Shown here: piece by piece, positions 17,860-26,256 of the stretch
Layout: the number at the start of each line of letters is the position of its first letter
Numbering within the stretch: position 1 is the first letter of the stretch
The notes under the pieces: generated by a model
Databases searched by the model: none
What the model saw: the letters and a program-made list of their open reading frames with translations, nothing else
What the model was told of the DNA's origin: nothing
Virus record (IMG/VR): IMGVR_UViG_3300013126_000083
Coordinates: 1 to 39,842 of that record
DNA length: 39,842 nt
Reading direction: 5' to 3' (one strand)
Source of the DNA: a virus
Position numbers and translations under genes: made by a program

Positions 17860-17862
17860 ACA

Positions 17863-18510
17863 TCACCCCCAAATCGTCGAGCCGTCCGCCTGCGCGCGCT
17901 CCGTGGGGCTACCCGCGTCACGCGCGTCGACGTAACCGCCTGCGTGGAACCCGTACACCAGCGGTTCTTGCTGCGCGTCGTTCTCGATCGCCTCGGCGAG
18001 AGCCGCGCGGAACATGCCTTGCAGCGTCTCGACGTCCGTCTTTCGCCGGGTCATGCTCGGTGCCAGCCGCATCGCGAGAAACAACGCCACCGCATCGTCA
18101 AAGAGCGACGACCACGCCGCCGTATCTGTACTGTCGAAGATGTAAAAGCCGAGCGCGCTCGCGAGGTCGGTGTAGACAGTACCTGCTTCCAAGTACATCG
18201 GGATCGGCGCTTCGTTGACCTGCACCATGCGCCCGGCCTCCGCGAGGCGGATCAGCTTCAGCATATCGTTTGGCAGATCATAGTGATACGCCCACGTGTC
18301 GGACAGCGTGTTAGCTTCCAGCAGGGACAAAGCTCGCAGTTTACGCGCAAAGGTCCACGGGCTGCGGCCCAAGCACGCGCGCCGCGCGGCGTCGTACTGG
18401 CGAAGACACGCTTGCGCCTCGGCGCTCCCCTCGCTCAGAGACAGAATCGACGTCTTCCCAAGGTGGTCAAGAGCGAAATTGCATATGTCGACACTGTTCG
18501 CTACGGCCAT
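17863..18510 (-). CDS. Tail tubular protein A-like head-tail adaptor
   Basis: A 215-residue protein with the N-terminal pattern of tubular A/gp11-type adaptors: SVDICNFALDHLGKTSILSL, then ACLRQYDAARRACLGRSPW and FARKLRAL. These proteins form the ring joining the portal to the tail nozzle. The C-terminal tail is Gly-rich (DGSTIWG). A GGGGGGTG tract lies just before the ATG. A strong hairpin lies in the 60-base gap upstream (18534-18557), so this gene may open a separately tuned tail segment of the late operon. Confidence 0.83.
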   Translation of the reverse strand: MAVANSVDICNFALDHLGKTSILSLSEGSAEAQACLRQYDAARRACLGRSPWTFARKLRALSLLEANTLSDTWAYHYDLPNDMLKLIRLAEAGRMVQVNEAPIPMYLEAGTVYTDLASALGFYIFDSTDTAAWSSLFDDAVALFLAMRLAPSMTRRKTDVETLQGMFRAALAEAIENDAQQEPLVYGFHAGGYVDARDAGSPTERAQADGSTIWG

Positions 18511-18533
18511 TTACACCCCCCGTTATCGCCGAT

Positions 18534-18557
18534 CCCGGGGCACCGAAGCGCCCCGGG
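18534..18557 (-). other. Strong UUCG-loop hairpin between capsid and tail genes
   Basis: On the minus-strand transcript CCCGGGGCGC and GTGCCCCGGG pair into a ten-base-pair stem (one G-U pair) closed by a C(UUCG)G tetraloop. It lies 13 bases after the coiled-coil gene and 24 bases before the tubular A start codon. No U-run follows, so it is not a standard intrinsic terminator; an attenuator, RNA-processing or mRNA-stabilising stem is more likely. Confidence 0.75.
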
Positions 18558-18570
18558 AGTTGTCGTCATG

Positions 18571-19005
18571 TCAGGCCACGCGGTGACGCCGTGACATCCG
18601 CTCGGGGGCCACCGTACTGCCCGCCACGGGCTCGGGTTCGGTTGACCCTTGCGCCGCGCTCGCCGCGTCGAAGCCGCCCGCCGACGCCGCAGTCGCGCTC
18701 GCGGCCTTCAAGTGCCCGCGCAGCGCGGCAACCTCAGCTTCCAGTTCGGCGATCCGCGCGTTTTTCGCGGCGAGTTCAGCCCTGTGCGACACCTTACCGG
18801 TTGCGGCTGCTTCTTCAGCGGCCACCTGCTCAGGCGTCAGCGTCTTGTCCGCCGCAGCCAGCGCCGTGACGGTCTTGGCCTCGGCGGTGCCCGCCATAAC
18901 CATCCATCGCGTGCTGAAATGCGCCTCGTCGGTTAGCGAGAACTCATCACCCGGAAGGCGCATTCGGCCACCGTACTTACCCTTGTGCCGGGCCACGACG
19001 TCCAT
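18571..19005 (-). CDS. Unknown virion-module protein with coiled coil
   Basis: A 144-residue protein starting MDVVARHKGKYGGRMRLPGD at an ATG that overlaps the preceding TAA by one base; a longer frame from 19017 would add four residues and overlap the cement gene further. The N-terminal ~35 residues (GGRMRLPGDEFSL) resemble a short motif seen in small phage head-module proteins. A heptad-like helix follows at about residues 80-100 (ELAAKNARIAELEAEVAALR), and then a low-complexity Ala/Ser/Pro tail ending RRHRVA. It sits between the cement protein and the tail adaptor, so a head or head-completion role is possible. No function is assigned. Confidence 0.72.
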   Translation of the reverse strand: MDVVARHKGKYGGRMRLPGDEFSLTDEAHFSTRWMVMAGTAEAKTVTALAAADKTLTPEQVAAEEAAATGKVSHRAELAAKNARIAELEAEVAALRGHLKAASATAASAGGFDAASAAQGSTEPEPVAGSTVAPERMSRRHRVA

Positions 19006-19436
19006 TACGCAGCCCACCCTTCGCTACCGAAGACCAGCCCAGCGGTGATCTTGCCCGCGTTCGGTGCCGTGCCGGTAACAGTGTAGTAGAGACGCATGTA
19101 GCGCTCATCCACACCACGCGGCACGTACTCGGTCGGCAGCGCATAGCCCGCGACAAGCGCGGCAAGCGCGACCGACGAAGTCGCGACGGTTTTCGCTGAA
19201 CTGAAGGACGCGTTGTCGTCCACCTGCACAGCGATCTCAAGCGAAGTCAGGTTCGTGAAGCTTTCCGTAACCTGTACGCGGATCGGCACGTGACGCCCAC
19301 GACCGAAGTCTTGGGTAATCGCCGCCGCGGCATGCTTCGGGGTGCCCGGTGCCCCGAGGTCGAGGATGTTCGTAGACGCGGCGGTCGCGGTGATCGCTTG
19401 CGCGTCGGAGAACAGGGCTTGTTGATCGAAGATCAT
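19005..19436 (-). CDS. Bbp16-family capsid cement (decoration) protein
   Basis: A 143-residue protein opening MIFDQQALFSDAQAITATAA, with STNILDLGAPG next, a pattern I recognise from the Bbp16 capsid cement proteins of BPP-1-like podoviruses. The rest is a beta-rich jelly-roll-like sequence (IRVQVTESFTNLTSLEIAVQ, RYMRLYYTVTG). Cement proteins bind on the capsid lattice and strengthen it after expansion. The gene lies right after the major capsid gene, separated by a perfect hairpin, with AGGAG in front of its ATG. The gene order Bbp19-, 18-, 17-, 16-like matches the BPP-1 order as I know it. Confidence 0.87.
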   Translation of the reverse strand: MIFDQQALFSDAQAITATAASTNILDLGAPGTPKHAAAAITQDFGRGRHVPIRVQVTESFTNLTSLEIAVQVDDNASFSSAKTVATSSVALAALVAGYALPTEYVPRGVDERYMRLYYTVTGTAPNAGKITAGLVFGSEGWAA

Positions 19437-19458
19437 GTTCTGCTCCTTGTCGTACGTT

Positions 19459-19485
19459 AGCGCTGCGGGCTCATCCCGCAGCGCT
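19459..19485 (-). other. Perfect 11-bp hairpin between major capsid and cement genes
   Basis: AGCGCTGCGGG and CCCGCAGCGCT form a perfect eleven-base-pair stem with a five-base loop in the 61-base gap after the major capsid stop codon. No U-tract follows on the minus-strand transcript, so it would at most attenuate or protect the 3' end of the capsid message. The cement gene's ribosome site lies just downstream. Confidence 0.78.
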
Positions 19486-19497
19486 GGCGGTCATCGC

Positions 19498-20493
19498 TTA
19501 GACGACGCGCTCCTCGGTTTCGAGGATGCTGTCCATCCGGCGGATCGGGTGCCCGAGGAACTTCACCACCGGGCGACCGTCAACCTCGGAAAGCGACAGT
19601 TGCACGTTAGCTTTGTTCATCGCCTGCTTGTGCAGGTATTCGGCGATCACACGCGAAGTGTAGATCACCGTGTTGACGCCCGCGCGGTTCGGGTTGTCCA
19701 GCCGGTAGTAGGCCGTGACCATCAGGTTGATCAAGTCAGCACCCGTCGCCGCGTCGTTCGTGAGTTCGCTAACGTCGATGTTGGCGACACGGGCGTTCAC
19801 CCGCCAGTCGCGAACCGACAGACCGATGTCCTGCGAGAACTTCTCGCGGTAGACGTCGTACAGCGAGCCGTCGGATTTCTCCTTGGTCTGTACGCCCTTG
19901 TCCTCGCGCTTCAGACCCGCGGGCGAGCCCTCGGGGTACAGGAAGTGCGTTCCGTTCTCACCCCAGCCGATGAACCAGATCGAAGTGTTGTCCGAGCCGA
20001 TGCCGCCGCCGTCAACAATCTGATTGCCGTTCGCGGCAGTCAGCGAGTTGTACCGGGGCTCGATGCCGAGGAACTTCTCAGGAGCGGTCGCGGTGTCGCC
20101 GTAGATGACAGTTGCGCCGATTTCCTGTGCGATCCCTTGGATATGAGCCTTCGCTTCGTTCATGCGGAACTTCTGCGGATTCTTCGACTTTTCGACCAGC
20201 TTGGCGTCGACCTCGGACCAGTCTTCGAGGTAGCCCGTGCTGTCCTTGACCTGCGTGGTCGTGCCCTTCGTCGGCTGCACACCCTGATAGAGTTTGCGCC
20301 AAGTCGGTGCGGGCAGACCCGCGCGGATCGTGGTCAGGTGTTCATCACCCGAGTTACACTCGACCGCGGGGGCGTCGCCGAGCATGGAAAGCTCTTCCGC
20401 CATAATCTCGATGATGTCCGCGATCGTGTCGTCTTTGTTTTGCTGCCGACGAAGGTCCGCCAGCGTCAAAAACGTGCTCCCAACCGTTGCCAT
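19498..20493 (-). CDS. Major capsid protein, BPP-1 (Bbp17)-like
   Basis: A 331-residue protein of the BPP-1-like major capsid family. Typical stretches are the N-terminal LADLRRQQNKDDTIADIIEI, then GLPAPTWRKLYQGV, DTATAPEKFLGIEPRYNSL and the C-terminal AYYRLDNPN / GHPIRRMDSIL. It builds the HK97-fold shell, with scaffold encoded directly upstream (three-base gap) and cement directly downstream. AAAGG precedes the ATG. Length and order match the family, and I see no sign of a protease-cleaved delta domain. Confidence 0.92.
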   Translation of the reverse strand: MATVGSTFLTLADLRRQQNKDDTIADIIEIMAEELSMLGDAPAVECNSGDEHLTTIRAGLPAPTWRKLYQGVQPTKGTTTQVKDSTGYLEDWSEVDAKLVEKSKNPQKFRMNEAKAHIQGIAQEIGATVIYGDTATAPEKFLGIEPRYNSLTAANGNQIVDGGGIGSDNTSIWFIGWGENGTHFLYPEGSPAGLKREDKGVQTKEKSDGSLYDVYREKFSQDIGLSVRDWRVNARVANIDVSELTNDAATGADLINLMVTAYYRLDNPNRAGVNTVIYTSRVIAEYLHKQAMNKANVQLSLSEVDGRPVVKFLGHPIRRMDSILETEERVV

Positions 20494-20496
20494 GTG

Positions 20497-21285
20497 TTAG
20501 CCTTTCTTGGTGTCAGGTGTCGTTTCCCCGTACCACGCGGTCTCGCGTTTTACGGGCGCTTCTGTAGACGCGCCGGGCACGAACTTGTCGTCCTTGACCA
20601 TCTCCCCGATACGCCGCAACTCGCGGATCATCTCGGGGTTGTTGCCGTTGCCCGAGGTCAGGATCAGGTTCTTGATCGCGCCGCCGCCCAAAGCCTTCAG
20701 ACCGAGGTTCGCCAAGCGCGTGCTTTCCGCCCACTTGTCGCCCCCGATGTCCTTGTCCTTCTTCGCGGCGTCAAGGTGAGTCTTTTGCTGGCTCTCGATG
20801 AAGTCAGAAAACGCTTTCTGCTCCGCCAGAACCTGCTCGGACTGCATCTGGACCAGCTTCTGCGCTTGCGCGCGGGTCAGGCCCGTGTCCTTGAACTGCT
20901 TCGACCAAAGTTCCTGCTTGTCCTCGTCGAACTTGACGCCTTTTGGCAGGTCGAACGTATACTTGCCATCTTCAGGCACCTCGTCGGTGCCGTCGCCCGG
21001 CTTGTCGTCCTTCTTGCCTCCGGCGTCGTCAGGCTTCTTGTCCTTGCCGTCGCCTTTGTCGTCCTTCGTGGCCTCGCCGTCCTGAGCCCCGTCAGCGCCG
21101 GGCTCTCCACCCGCCTGATCGCCGCTCAGCACTGTCTCGGTGGATGGGATCGTCCCAGCATCACCAGACTTTTCGCCGCCCGTCGCTTCTCTCTCGGTCC
21201 CGCCACCGCCGCCTGCACCCTCATCCACGGGTGCCCACGTCGGAGCAGTTGCACCGAGGAGCCACGACACTGTGTCAAACTTCAT
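20497..21285 (-). CDS. Capsid scaffold protein
   Basis: A 262-residue, very acidic and Gly/Asp/Lys-rich protein. Residues ~20-120 are low complexity; then comes a pattern common in podovirus scaffolds (YTFDLPKGVKFDEDKQELW, GLTRAQAQKLVQMQSEQVLA), a helical middle and a short C terminus. Scaffolds guide shell assembly and leave before packaging. The gene stands immediately before the major capsid gene, as expected. Its ATG at 21285 overlaps the end of the preceding gene by 11 bases and has a very good GAGGAGG ribosome site, which would support high expression. Confidence 0.83.
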   Translation of the reverse strand: MKFDTVSWLLGATAPTWAPVDEGAGGGGGTEREATGGEKSGDAGTIPSTETVLSGDQAGGEPGADGAQDGEATKDDKGDGKDKKPDDAGGKKDDKPGDGTDEVPEDGKYTFDLPKGVKFDEDKQELWSKQFKDTGLTRAQAQKLVQMQSEQVLAEQKAFSDFIESQQKTHLDAAKKDKDIGGDKWAESTRLANLGLKALGGGAIKNLILTSGNGNNPEMIRELRRIGEMVKDDKFVPGASTEAPVKRETAWYGETTPDTKKG

Positions 21286-21592
21286 CGTACGCCTCCTCGT
21301 GTCTCGCGCCGTCGGTCGACGTGCGCTGTTTCGCTGCGGTCAGCAGCAGCTTCGTCAACGCGTCGGGGTCCGCACCTTGTAAGGCACGTACGATCTTCCG
21401 CGCTGCTTCCTGCTCGCCGATATTCTTGAACGTCGTGTTGCTGTTCCCGGCGAAAGGGTCTTCGTAGTATCGGCACTCATCCAGAATGCGGCACAGGAAG
21501 CGCATTGACGGCTCGTGCGCGATAACGGCACGTGCATCGTCTTGCAACTGCTGCGCTGCCCGACGCTGTGATCTGGATAGGTCAGCACTCAT
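21275..21592 (-). CDS. Bbp19-like small head-module protein
   Basis: A 105-residue protein. FLCRILDECRYYEDPFAGNS followed by NTTFKNIGEQEAARKIVRAL is the pattern of the Bbp19-like group: a short helical domain with an aromatic R-x-L-L/D-E-C core and a GN(S)xT turn. Proteins of this group occur between portal and scaffold genes in many podoviruses; their role in the head is not known. GAGG lies seven bases before the ATG. Confidence 0.75.
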   Translation of the reverse strand: MSADLSRSQRRAAQQLQDDARAVIAHEPSMRFLCRILDECRYYEDPFAGNSNTTFKNIGEQEAARKIVRALQGADPDALTKLLLTAAKQRTSTDGARHEEAYDEV

Positions 21593-21625
21593 GTCGTACC
21601 TCGTACCACCATTCTACACACGACG

Positions 21626-23326
21626 TCAACGCAGGCCGAGTTCCGACAAGATGTCGCGCGAACCCCGCGGCTGCCCGGCCCCCGCCAGCACGCTCGCGGC
21701 GTCGGCACCGGACTTGGCCGTCTCGGCGATCTGCTGCGCGCGATCGGTCGCTTGCTGCGCCCGCACCTGTTCCGCTCGCTGCTTGCGGATGCCCGCGACG
21801 TCCTCTTTCGAGCGAACGATGTTGCCGGGCACCCCGACCATGTCGGCGTACTCGTTGACAGAAACATCGTGGTTAAGGTTATCGAGCACCGAACCGTCGA
21901 CCGCCGAAAGGTTGCCGACGAACCCGTACAGTCGCTCCATGCCGCCGGTTGCCACCGCCTTCATCGCCTGCCCGAGCGTCGACACATAGTCGATCTGCAC
22001 CCGCAGTCCGTTCATCTCGGGCGGCAACGGCGGCGTCTTGCCCATATCGACCACCTTGCCGTAGGCGCGGCGGATCAGCACGGCCAACTTCTCACGGTGC
22101 TGGCGTTCCAGCACGGGGCCGAGCCCGAGCAACTTCTCTTCGTGACGCTCGTCGATCTCGCGCGCCGTGATCTCGCGGCGATCCAGACGGGCGATCATCA
22201 GGAACAGGTTCGCGTACATCGCCTCGTCGATACGGTTTTCGCTGTCCTCGATGTCTTTGCGCAACTCGCCGAGCGGCGGCGTTACCTGATACGCGGGCAC
22301 AAGACCCCTCGACGGGTCCGACACGTAGTTAACCGCTTCAGGCATTAGCGAGAACGGACTGTTGCGCAACTCGACAGGCGCGTTCATCGGCGGGCGGTTC
22401 ATGCGTCGCACAGCTTCGGCCTTGTCGCGCTCCTTACGCTGCAATTCCTTCGCGTCCGGCAGCGCGTCCATCGCCGGGCTCGACCCGTAGGTCGCGGCCC
22501 CCTCGACGTCCCAGCGCGACGCCAAGATAGGCGAGGTATCGTAACCAAGGTCGCCCAGCAACTTCGAGCCCTCAGCCTCTTCCCAGTAAGTCGACATCAC
22601 CGGCTTGTCCCGCGCCAACGACGTGTTCGTGTCACGCTCGTACCGCGGCATGATGAGGTGGCGCACGGGTACCTTCTCAGCGTACTCGCTGCGGTCCCAC
22701 ATGCCCTTGATTGTGCTGCTCACCACCGACCAATCGGGTTCAGCCTGCGGATCGTTCTTGTACACGAACTTGCCGACGATCTGCTTCACGGTCGTACGGT
22801 ACTCACGGTATAACGTGTCGATCATGCCGCGGGCGTTTGCACCGATCCAGTACTCCCCGGGCACCAACGCCTGCCCGTACAGACCGTGCTGATCGTCGTC
22901 TTCCAGAATCGCGCCGTCGTAGCCGAACAAGCCCAGATCGCCCCACAGCGTGTGCAGAACGGTGTACATGCCAGACGATTGCAGCAACTGCCGCACTTCG
23001 CGCTCGGCAACGTGCAGGTGCTCTCTGACCGACTTGTACTCGCGGTACTTCGGATCGTCAGGAATAAGGCGGAACCACGGCCTCGCCGGGCTGGTGATCC
23101 CGACGTGCATCCCGCTTTGCATCGTACGCAGCGCCAAACGAGGTCTGGCGTTGATGATCCTGCGGTTCACGCTCTCGCCGGATTGACCGCTCCCGCCCGT
23201 CGAAAACCGTGAGCGTCGCGGCATAAAGTAGTCGCCCAATTCGCGAAAGTGCGCTTCGTACGGACGCCGGAGCGCCTTCAGACCCTCGCCGACGCTGTTA
23301 AACTGCTTCAGTTGGCTCTCGCTCAT
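21626..23326 (-). CDS. Portal (head-tail connector) protein
   Basis: I choose the ATG at 23326 (MSESQLKQF, 566 residues); a longer frame from 23371 would run back through the end of the 72-residue gene. GGTGAT lies just upstream. The sequence is a T7 gp8/Bbp-type head-tail connector: ELGDYFMPRRSRFS near the N terminus, then ITSPARPWFRL, a conserved Trp/Tyr-rich core (GEYWIGANARG) and AYQVTPPLGELRKDIEDSEN in the stem/crown region. Twelve copies form the ring through which TerL packages and later ejects DNA. The Ala/Gln-rich C terminus (QRAEQVRAQQATDRAQQIAE) fits a barrel helix. Confidence 0.9.
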   Translation of the reverse strand: MSESQLKQFNSVGEGLKALRRPYEAHFRELGDYFMPRRSRFSTGGSGQSGESVNRRIINARPRLALRTMQSGMHVGITSPARPWFRLIPDDPKYREYKSVREHLHVAEREVRQLLQSSGMYTVLHTLWGDLGLFGYDGAILEDDDQHGLYGQALVPGEYWIGANARGMIDTLYREYRTTVKQIVGKFVYKNDPQAEPDWSVVSSTIKGMWDRSEYAEKVPVRHLIMPRYERDTNTSLARDKPVMSTYWEEAEGSKLLGDLGYDTSPILASRWDVEGAATYGSSPAMDALPDAKELQRKERDKAEAVRRMNRPPMNAPVELRNSPFSLMPEAVNYVSDPSRGLVPAYQVTPPLGELRKDIEDSENRIDEAMYANLFLMIARLDRREITAREIDERHEEKLLGLGPVLERQHREKLAVLIRRAYGKVVDMGKTPPLPPEMNGLRVQIDYVSTLGQAMKAVATGGMERLYGFVGNLSAVDGSVLDNLNHDVSVNEYADMVGVPGNIVRSKEDVAGIRKQRAEQVRAQQATDRAQQIAETAKSGADAASVLAGAGQPRGSRDILSELGLR

Positions 23327-23330
23327 CGTA

Positions 23331-23549
23331 TCACCCAAGCACCGAAGCGGATCGGCGGCTAGTCTGCGCACCCAAAACCGGCGGCGTTATCACCCCACGC
23401 AGTCCGGTCAGGACCGTGCTGCGGGAAACCCCGCCCCCACGCTGCGCAGCGCGCGACATCGCCTCGTTATAGAGTGCCGCGTTGTCTGGTTCGAGCGCCC
23501 GCGCATACTGCGGAGGTGCCGTGTACTTCGGGGTGCTAACCGTGCACAT
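23331..23549 (-). CDS. Short conserved-position protein between terminase and portal
   Basis: A 72-residue protein (MCTVSTPKYTAPPQYARALE, then GGGVSRSTVLTGLRGV). A short Cys- and Pro-containing protein in this slot is common in BPP-1-like phages, and the SRSTVLTGLRG motif resembles the GxxSTxLTGxxG turn of those small proteins. Their function is unknown. It ends five bases before the portal ATG and starts eleven bases after TerL, so it is clearly part of the head operon. Confidence 0.72.
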   Translation of the reverse strand: MCTVSTPKYTAPPQYARALEPDNAALYNEAMSRAAQRGGGVSRSTVLTGLRGVITPPVLGAQTSRRSASVLG

Positions 23550-23560
23550 ATCAACGCTCC

Positions 23561-25060
23561 TCAGCCATATGGGTTGTACTCCCCTTCGCGCGTCGTGTAC
23601 TTCGCTGTGCCGGTTTTTAGCACGCTACGGTACGTCTCGTCGAGGGACCGGCGCTTCGACATCACCGGTCTTGCGAAGCTAAGCGCCAGCGCGTCACCGC
23701 GGTTAGGCGACGGCAGTCCGAGCTTCCTCATATCCTCTTTTGACATCAACTGGATAGCGCCGTTCAAGGTCGGCTTCGTCTCGACGCCGATCAGGTCTTC
23801 GTAAAGCGTCGAATCATTAGGGATCACCCCGCCCTCGTCGAGCCACTGGCGCACGCTATCCCACATGAACGCGCGCATGTTCACGTAGCCCGGCGCGGGT
23901 GCCCTCTCCGAGAAGTTCACCAAGTCCCAGCTTCGGCCCATCGTGTCACCCGCCGACTTGATCCCGGTGCCGTAGCCGAAGTCGATGAACACCGCGTCGG
24001 CACAATGCCGGTCCTCATAGTGCGCAATCTTGCGCGCCACGTGGTAATCGTTGTCGTTCTTCTCCATCACTTCCAGCACCTCGAACATGAGTCCCTGACG
24101 GTGCCCGATAACGAGTTCATCATCGCCCGTCCACGCGGGATCGCAGGTAATGATCGACGGCGCGAAGTCGTACGCGGACTTCGCCAAGTGCCTGCCCAAC
24201 GCCGCATCGACAGCGTTGGTCGGAATAAGCTGACGGCTTGACGCACTCGGAAACATGCCCCGCACACGTACTTTCACGAGGTCGCTATCCTCGCCGTAGG
24301 TATCAACCAGTTCCCGCAAGAACACCTTGTTCGTGCCTTCTACGTCGCGGCTGTCGATCTGCCGGGTCTTCCACAGGTGGCGGTAGCGCCTGAAGCACTC
24401 GCGAAAGCGCCCGACGTTGCGCGTCGGGTTGCCGAACACAAGCCAGATGATGATCGTGTTCTCGTCGGTCATCGCCCCCTCGGCGACTTCCCAAATCTTG
24501 TTTTCGATCGCCGACGCTTCGTCCATCAACAACAGGATCAACCGGCCCTCGGCGTGCAGTCCGGCAAACGCCTCTGTGTTGCTCACCGACCACGGCACAA
24601 AGTCCATCGCCCACGGAAGGTCTGTCTGTTCCTTAGGCTTGATCGACAGCGTGTCGACATTGAACAGCGGCCCCGTGATCGAGCGATTGAACCACGTGCC
24701 AACCTCAGGCGAGGTCTTCGTGCGAAGCTGGTTTTCAGTGTTCGCCGTGATGACCACGCGCGCGCCCTTCCAGCAACTCATCGCCCAGTTGGCCAGCATT
24801 CCCATACCGGCGGACTTGCCGATCCCGTGCCCGGACGCCACCGCGATGCGCAGCGGCGTATAGCGCTTCGTCGGATCGGCGAGGTGCCGGGCGATGTCGT
24901 CGGCCACGTCGGCCTGCCACGCGCGTATGTCGCGATCCTTCAGCGTGCCTTGCCCCCAGTCCCACGCAGTTTCCATCCACAGCAGCGGGTCGTAGCGACA
25001 ACGCGCGGCGATCTCGGCGATACGCGACGTCTCGGCGGCGCTGAGAATCGGCCCGGTCAT
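23561..25060 (-). CDS. terL: Terminase large subunit
   Basis: A 499-residue packaging motor. Residues ~70-85 hold the Walker A loop ASGHGIGKSA (K82); Walker B is LILLLMDEAS (D180, catalytic E181); VFGNPTRN is the coupling motif. The C-terminal RNase H-like nuclease is marked by ITCDPAW (D307), FIDFGYG and NRGDALALSF. The enzyme cuts concatemeric DNA and drives it through the portal using ATP. The ATG overlaps the TerS stop (ATGA at 25057-25060), so the subunits are co-translated. The type of packaging (cos or headful) cannot be judged here. Confidence 0.95.
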   Translation of the reverse strand: MTGPILSAAETSRIAEIAARCRYDPLLWMETAWDWGQGTLKDRDIRAWQADVADDIARHLADPTKRYTPLRIAVASGHGIGKSAGMGMLANWAMSCWKGARVVITANTENQLRTKTSPEVGTWFNRSITGPLFNVDTLSIKPKEQTDLPWAMDFVPWSVSNTEAFAGLHAEGRLILLLMDEASAIENKIWEVAEGAMTDENTIIIWLVFGNPTRNVGRFRECFRRYRHLWKTRQIDSRDVEGTNKVFLRELVDTYGEDSDLVKVRVRGMFPSASSRQLIPTNAVDAALGRHLAKSAYDFAPSIITCDPAWTGDDELVIGHRQGLMFEVLEVMEKNDNDYHVARKIAHYEDRHCADAVFIDFGYGTGIKSAGDTMGRSWDLVNFSERAPAPGYVNMRAFMWDSVRQWLDEGGVIPNDSTLYEDLIGVETKPTLNGAIQLMSKEDMRKLGLPSPNRGDALALSFARPVMSKRRSLDETYRSVLKTGTAKYTTREGEYNPYG

Positions 25061-25680
25061 TCAGTCATGCTCTCGATTTTCTGGATCGCGCGCTCCAACC
25101 GCTCGCCGAACCCGCTCTTGTCTTCCACCACCAACTTGTCTGTGAACAGCGACAGCATGCGGCCTAGGTCTTGCAGCGCCCCTTTCTTGTCGTAGAGCTT
25201 GATCTTCAAACCCCCGGTCACGACGACGCGCCCCTCGTCGTCGCTCTCGACGTGGCGGTTTAGTGTAATCTCAGAGACTGCGGCGGTCAGGTCGGCTGGC
25301 AGGTCTGCGAGCACGGTCAGCGCCGCGTCAGGGTCATCGCCGACCTTCAGCAGATCGGCAAGCTGCCCGATGTCGACGAAGGCCAGTCGGGCGTACTCTT
25401 GCAGCACCCGCTCCAAAGTCACGCCGGACAACGTCGCCGCCTGCGCGACGATCTCGCCGATAGCCTTGCGCACCCCGGCGTCCTCTTCAATGTACCGCTT
25501 GACGGTGGAGACGGCGTATCCGCTAACGCGCGCGGCAGCGGAATAACTGCCTTCTCGCACGTACGCATCCACCATCCGCCGCAGGCGCGGGGTCAGGATT
25601 CGCTTGGTGAAGCGCGCATCGACGTCCGGGTGCACGTCGAACTTCGCGCGGTCTATGGGGTTGTCCCGCTGCTCTGCCAT
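25057..25680 (-). CDS. terS: Terminase small subunit
   Basis: A 207-residue protein upstream of, and overlapping by four bases, TerL. Residues ~25-75 contain a helix-turn-helix region (RLRRMVDAYVREGSYSAAAR, VSGYAVSTVKRYIEED) like terminase small subunits that recognise the packaging site, followed by helices (LERVLQEYARLAFVDIGQLA) and a beta/charged C terminus. Identification rests on both the HTH pattern and the position next to TerL. Confidence 0.88.
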   Translation of the reverse strand: MAEQRDNPIDRAKFDVHPDVDARFTKRILTPRLRRMVDAYVREGSYSAAARVSGYAVSTVKRYIEEDAGVRKAIGEIVAQAATLSGVTLERVLQEYARLAFVDIGQLADLLKVGDDPDAALTVLADLPADLTAAVSEITLNRHVESDDEGRVVVTGGLKIKLYDKKGALQDLGRMLSLFTDKLVVEDKSGFGERLERAIQKIESMTE

Positions 25681-25711
25681 GGGCAGAAGATACGCGATAC
25701 GATCGGCGGGG

Positions 25712-26125
25712 TCAACAGATACGCTCGATGAGCACCCGCGGCGCGCTCGTCTTTCCCCGCCGCACCTTGAACCGCTTCGGTGCCAACTCGCTGCGCAGGC
25801 GCGCGCACGCGGCTATCGGGTCCGCCAGCGGGGCCGGGACCGCGACCGACTTCCCGACGGCGAGCCGGGACAGCACGCGCAACAGCGCTTTCGGGCGGAC
25901 GCCGTCGGGCCACGGCACCTTGTCGCACACGGTACAGCGATACACGTCGTGGTCGGTATGCTGCTGCCGCTCCGCGTACGGGTACGCCACGCGGGTGGTC
26001 AACTTCTCGCGCACGACCCGCCAGCCGTAATAACCTGCGCCACTGGTGAACACGTCACACGCTCGCGGCGACGCCAGATCGACGAAGCTACCGAGATGCA
26101 ACGCGGAGTAGCCATAGGCACTCAT
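25712..26125 (-). CDS. Unknown small protein, first gene of the late operon
   Basis: A 137-residue protein with no recognised family. The N-terminal half has aromatic residues (SAYGYSALHLGSF, GYYGWRVVREKL); RCTVCDK contains a single CxxC. The C-terminal ~50 residues (VGKSVAVPAPLADPIAACAR, then KRFKVRR and RVLIERI) look like a small domain seen at the end of many short phage proteins (V-x-V-P, A-R-x-x, K-F-x-V-R, R-V), whose role is unknown. GGGAG sits upstream of the ATG at 26125. It is the gene nearest the control region and is followed by TerS after 31 bases, so it could be an early or regulatory gene. Confidence 0.68.
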   Translation of the reverse strand: MSAYGYSALHLGSFVDLASPRACDVFTSGAGYYGWRVVREKLTTRVAYPYAERQQHTDHDVYRCTVCDKVPWPDGVRPKALLRVLSRLAVGKSVAVPAPLADPIAACARLRSELAPKRFKVRRGKTSAPRVLIERIC

Positions 26126-26256
26126 TTTTCATCGCTCCCACCGGCGGAACCTGCCGGACCACTGAACGATACGCCTAACTATCTGAACGCGCAAGGTGTT
26201 TCCGCCCTCGGAGCCGGGGGAAGTGGTGTGCGATGCGCGCTTTAACGTGCGCTTTC

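Noticed and set aside
19435-21429. A 664-codon open frame on the plus strand across capsid and scaffold genes.
   Set aside because: It lies antisense to three well supported head genes and has Arg/Leu/Val-rich nonsense composition.
21593-21630. A leftward promoter (TTGACG and GGTAC boxes) before the Bbp19-like gene.
   Set aside because: TTGACG overlaps the portal stop codon, no -10 is present, and the GAGGTAC box is simply the ribosome site. It is probably chance.
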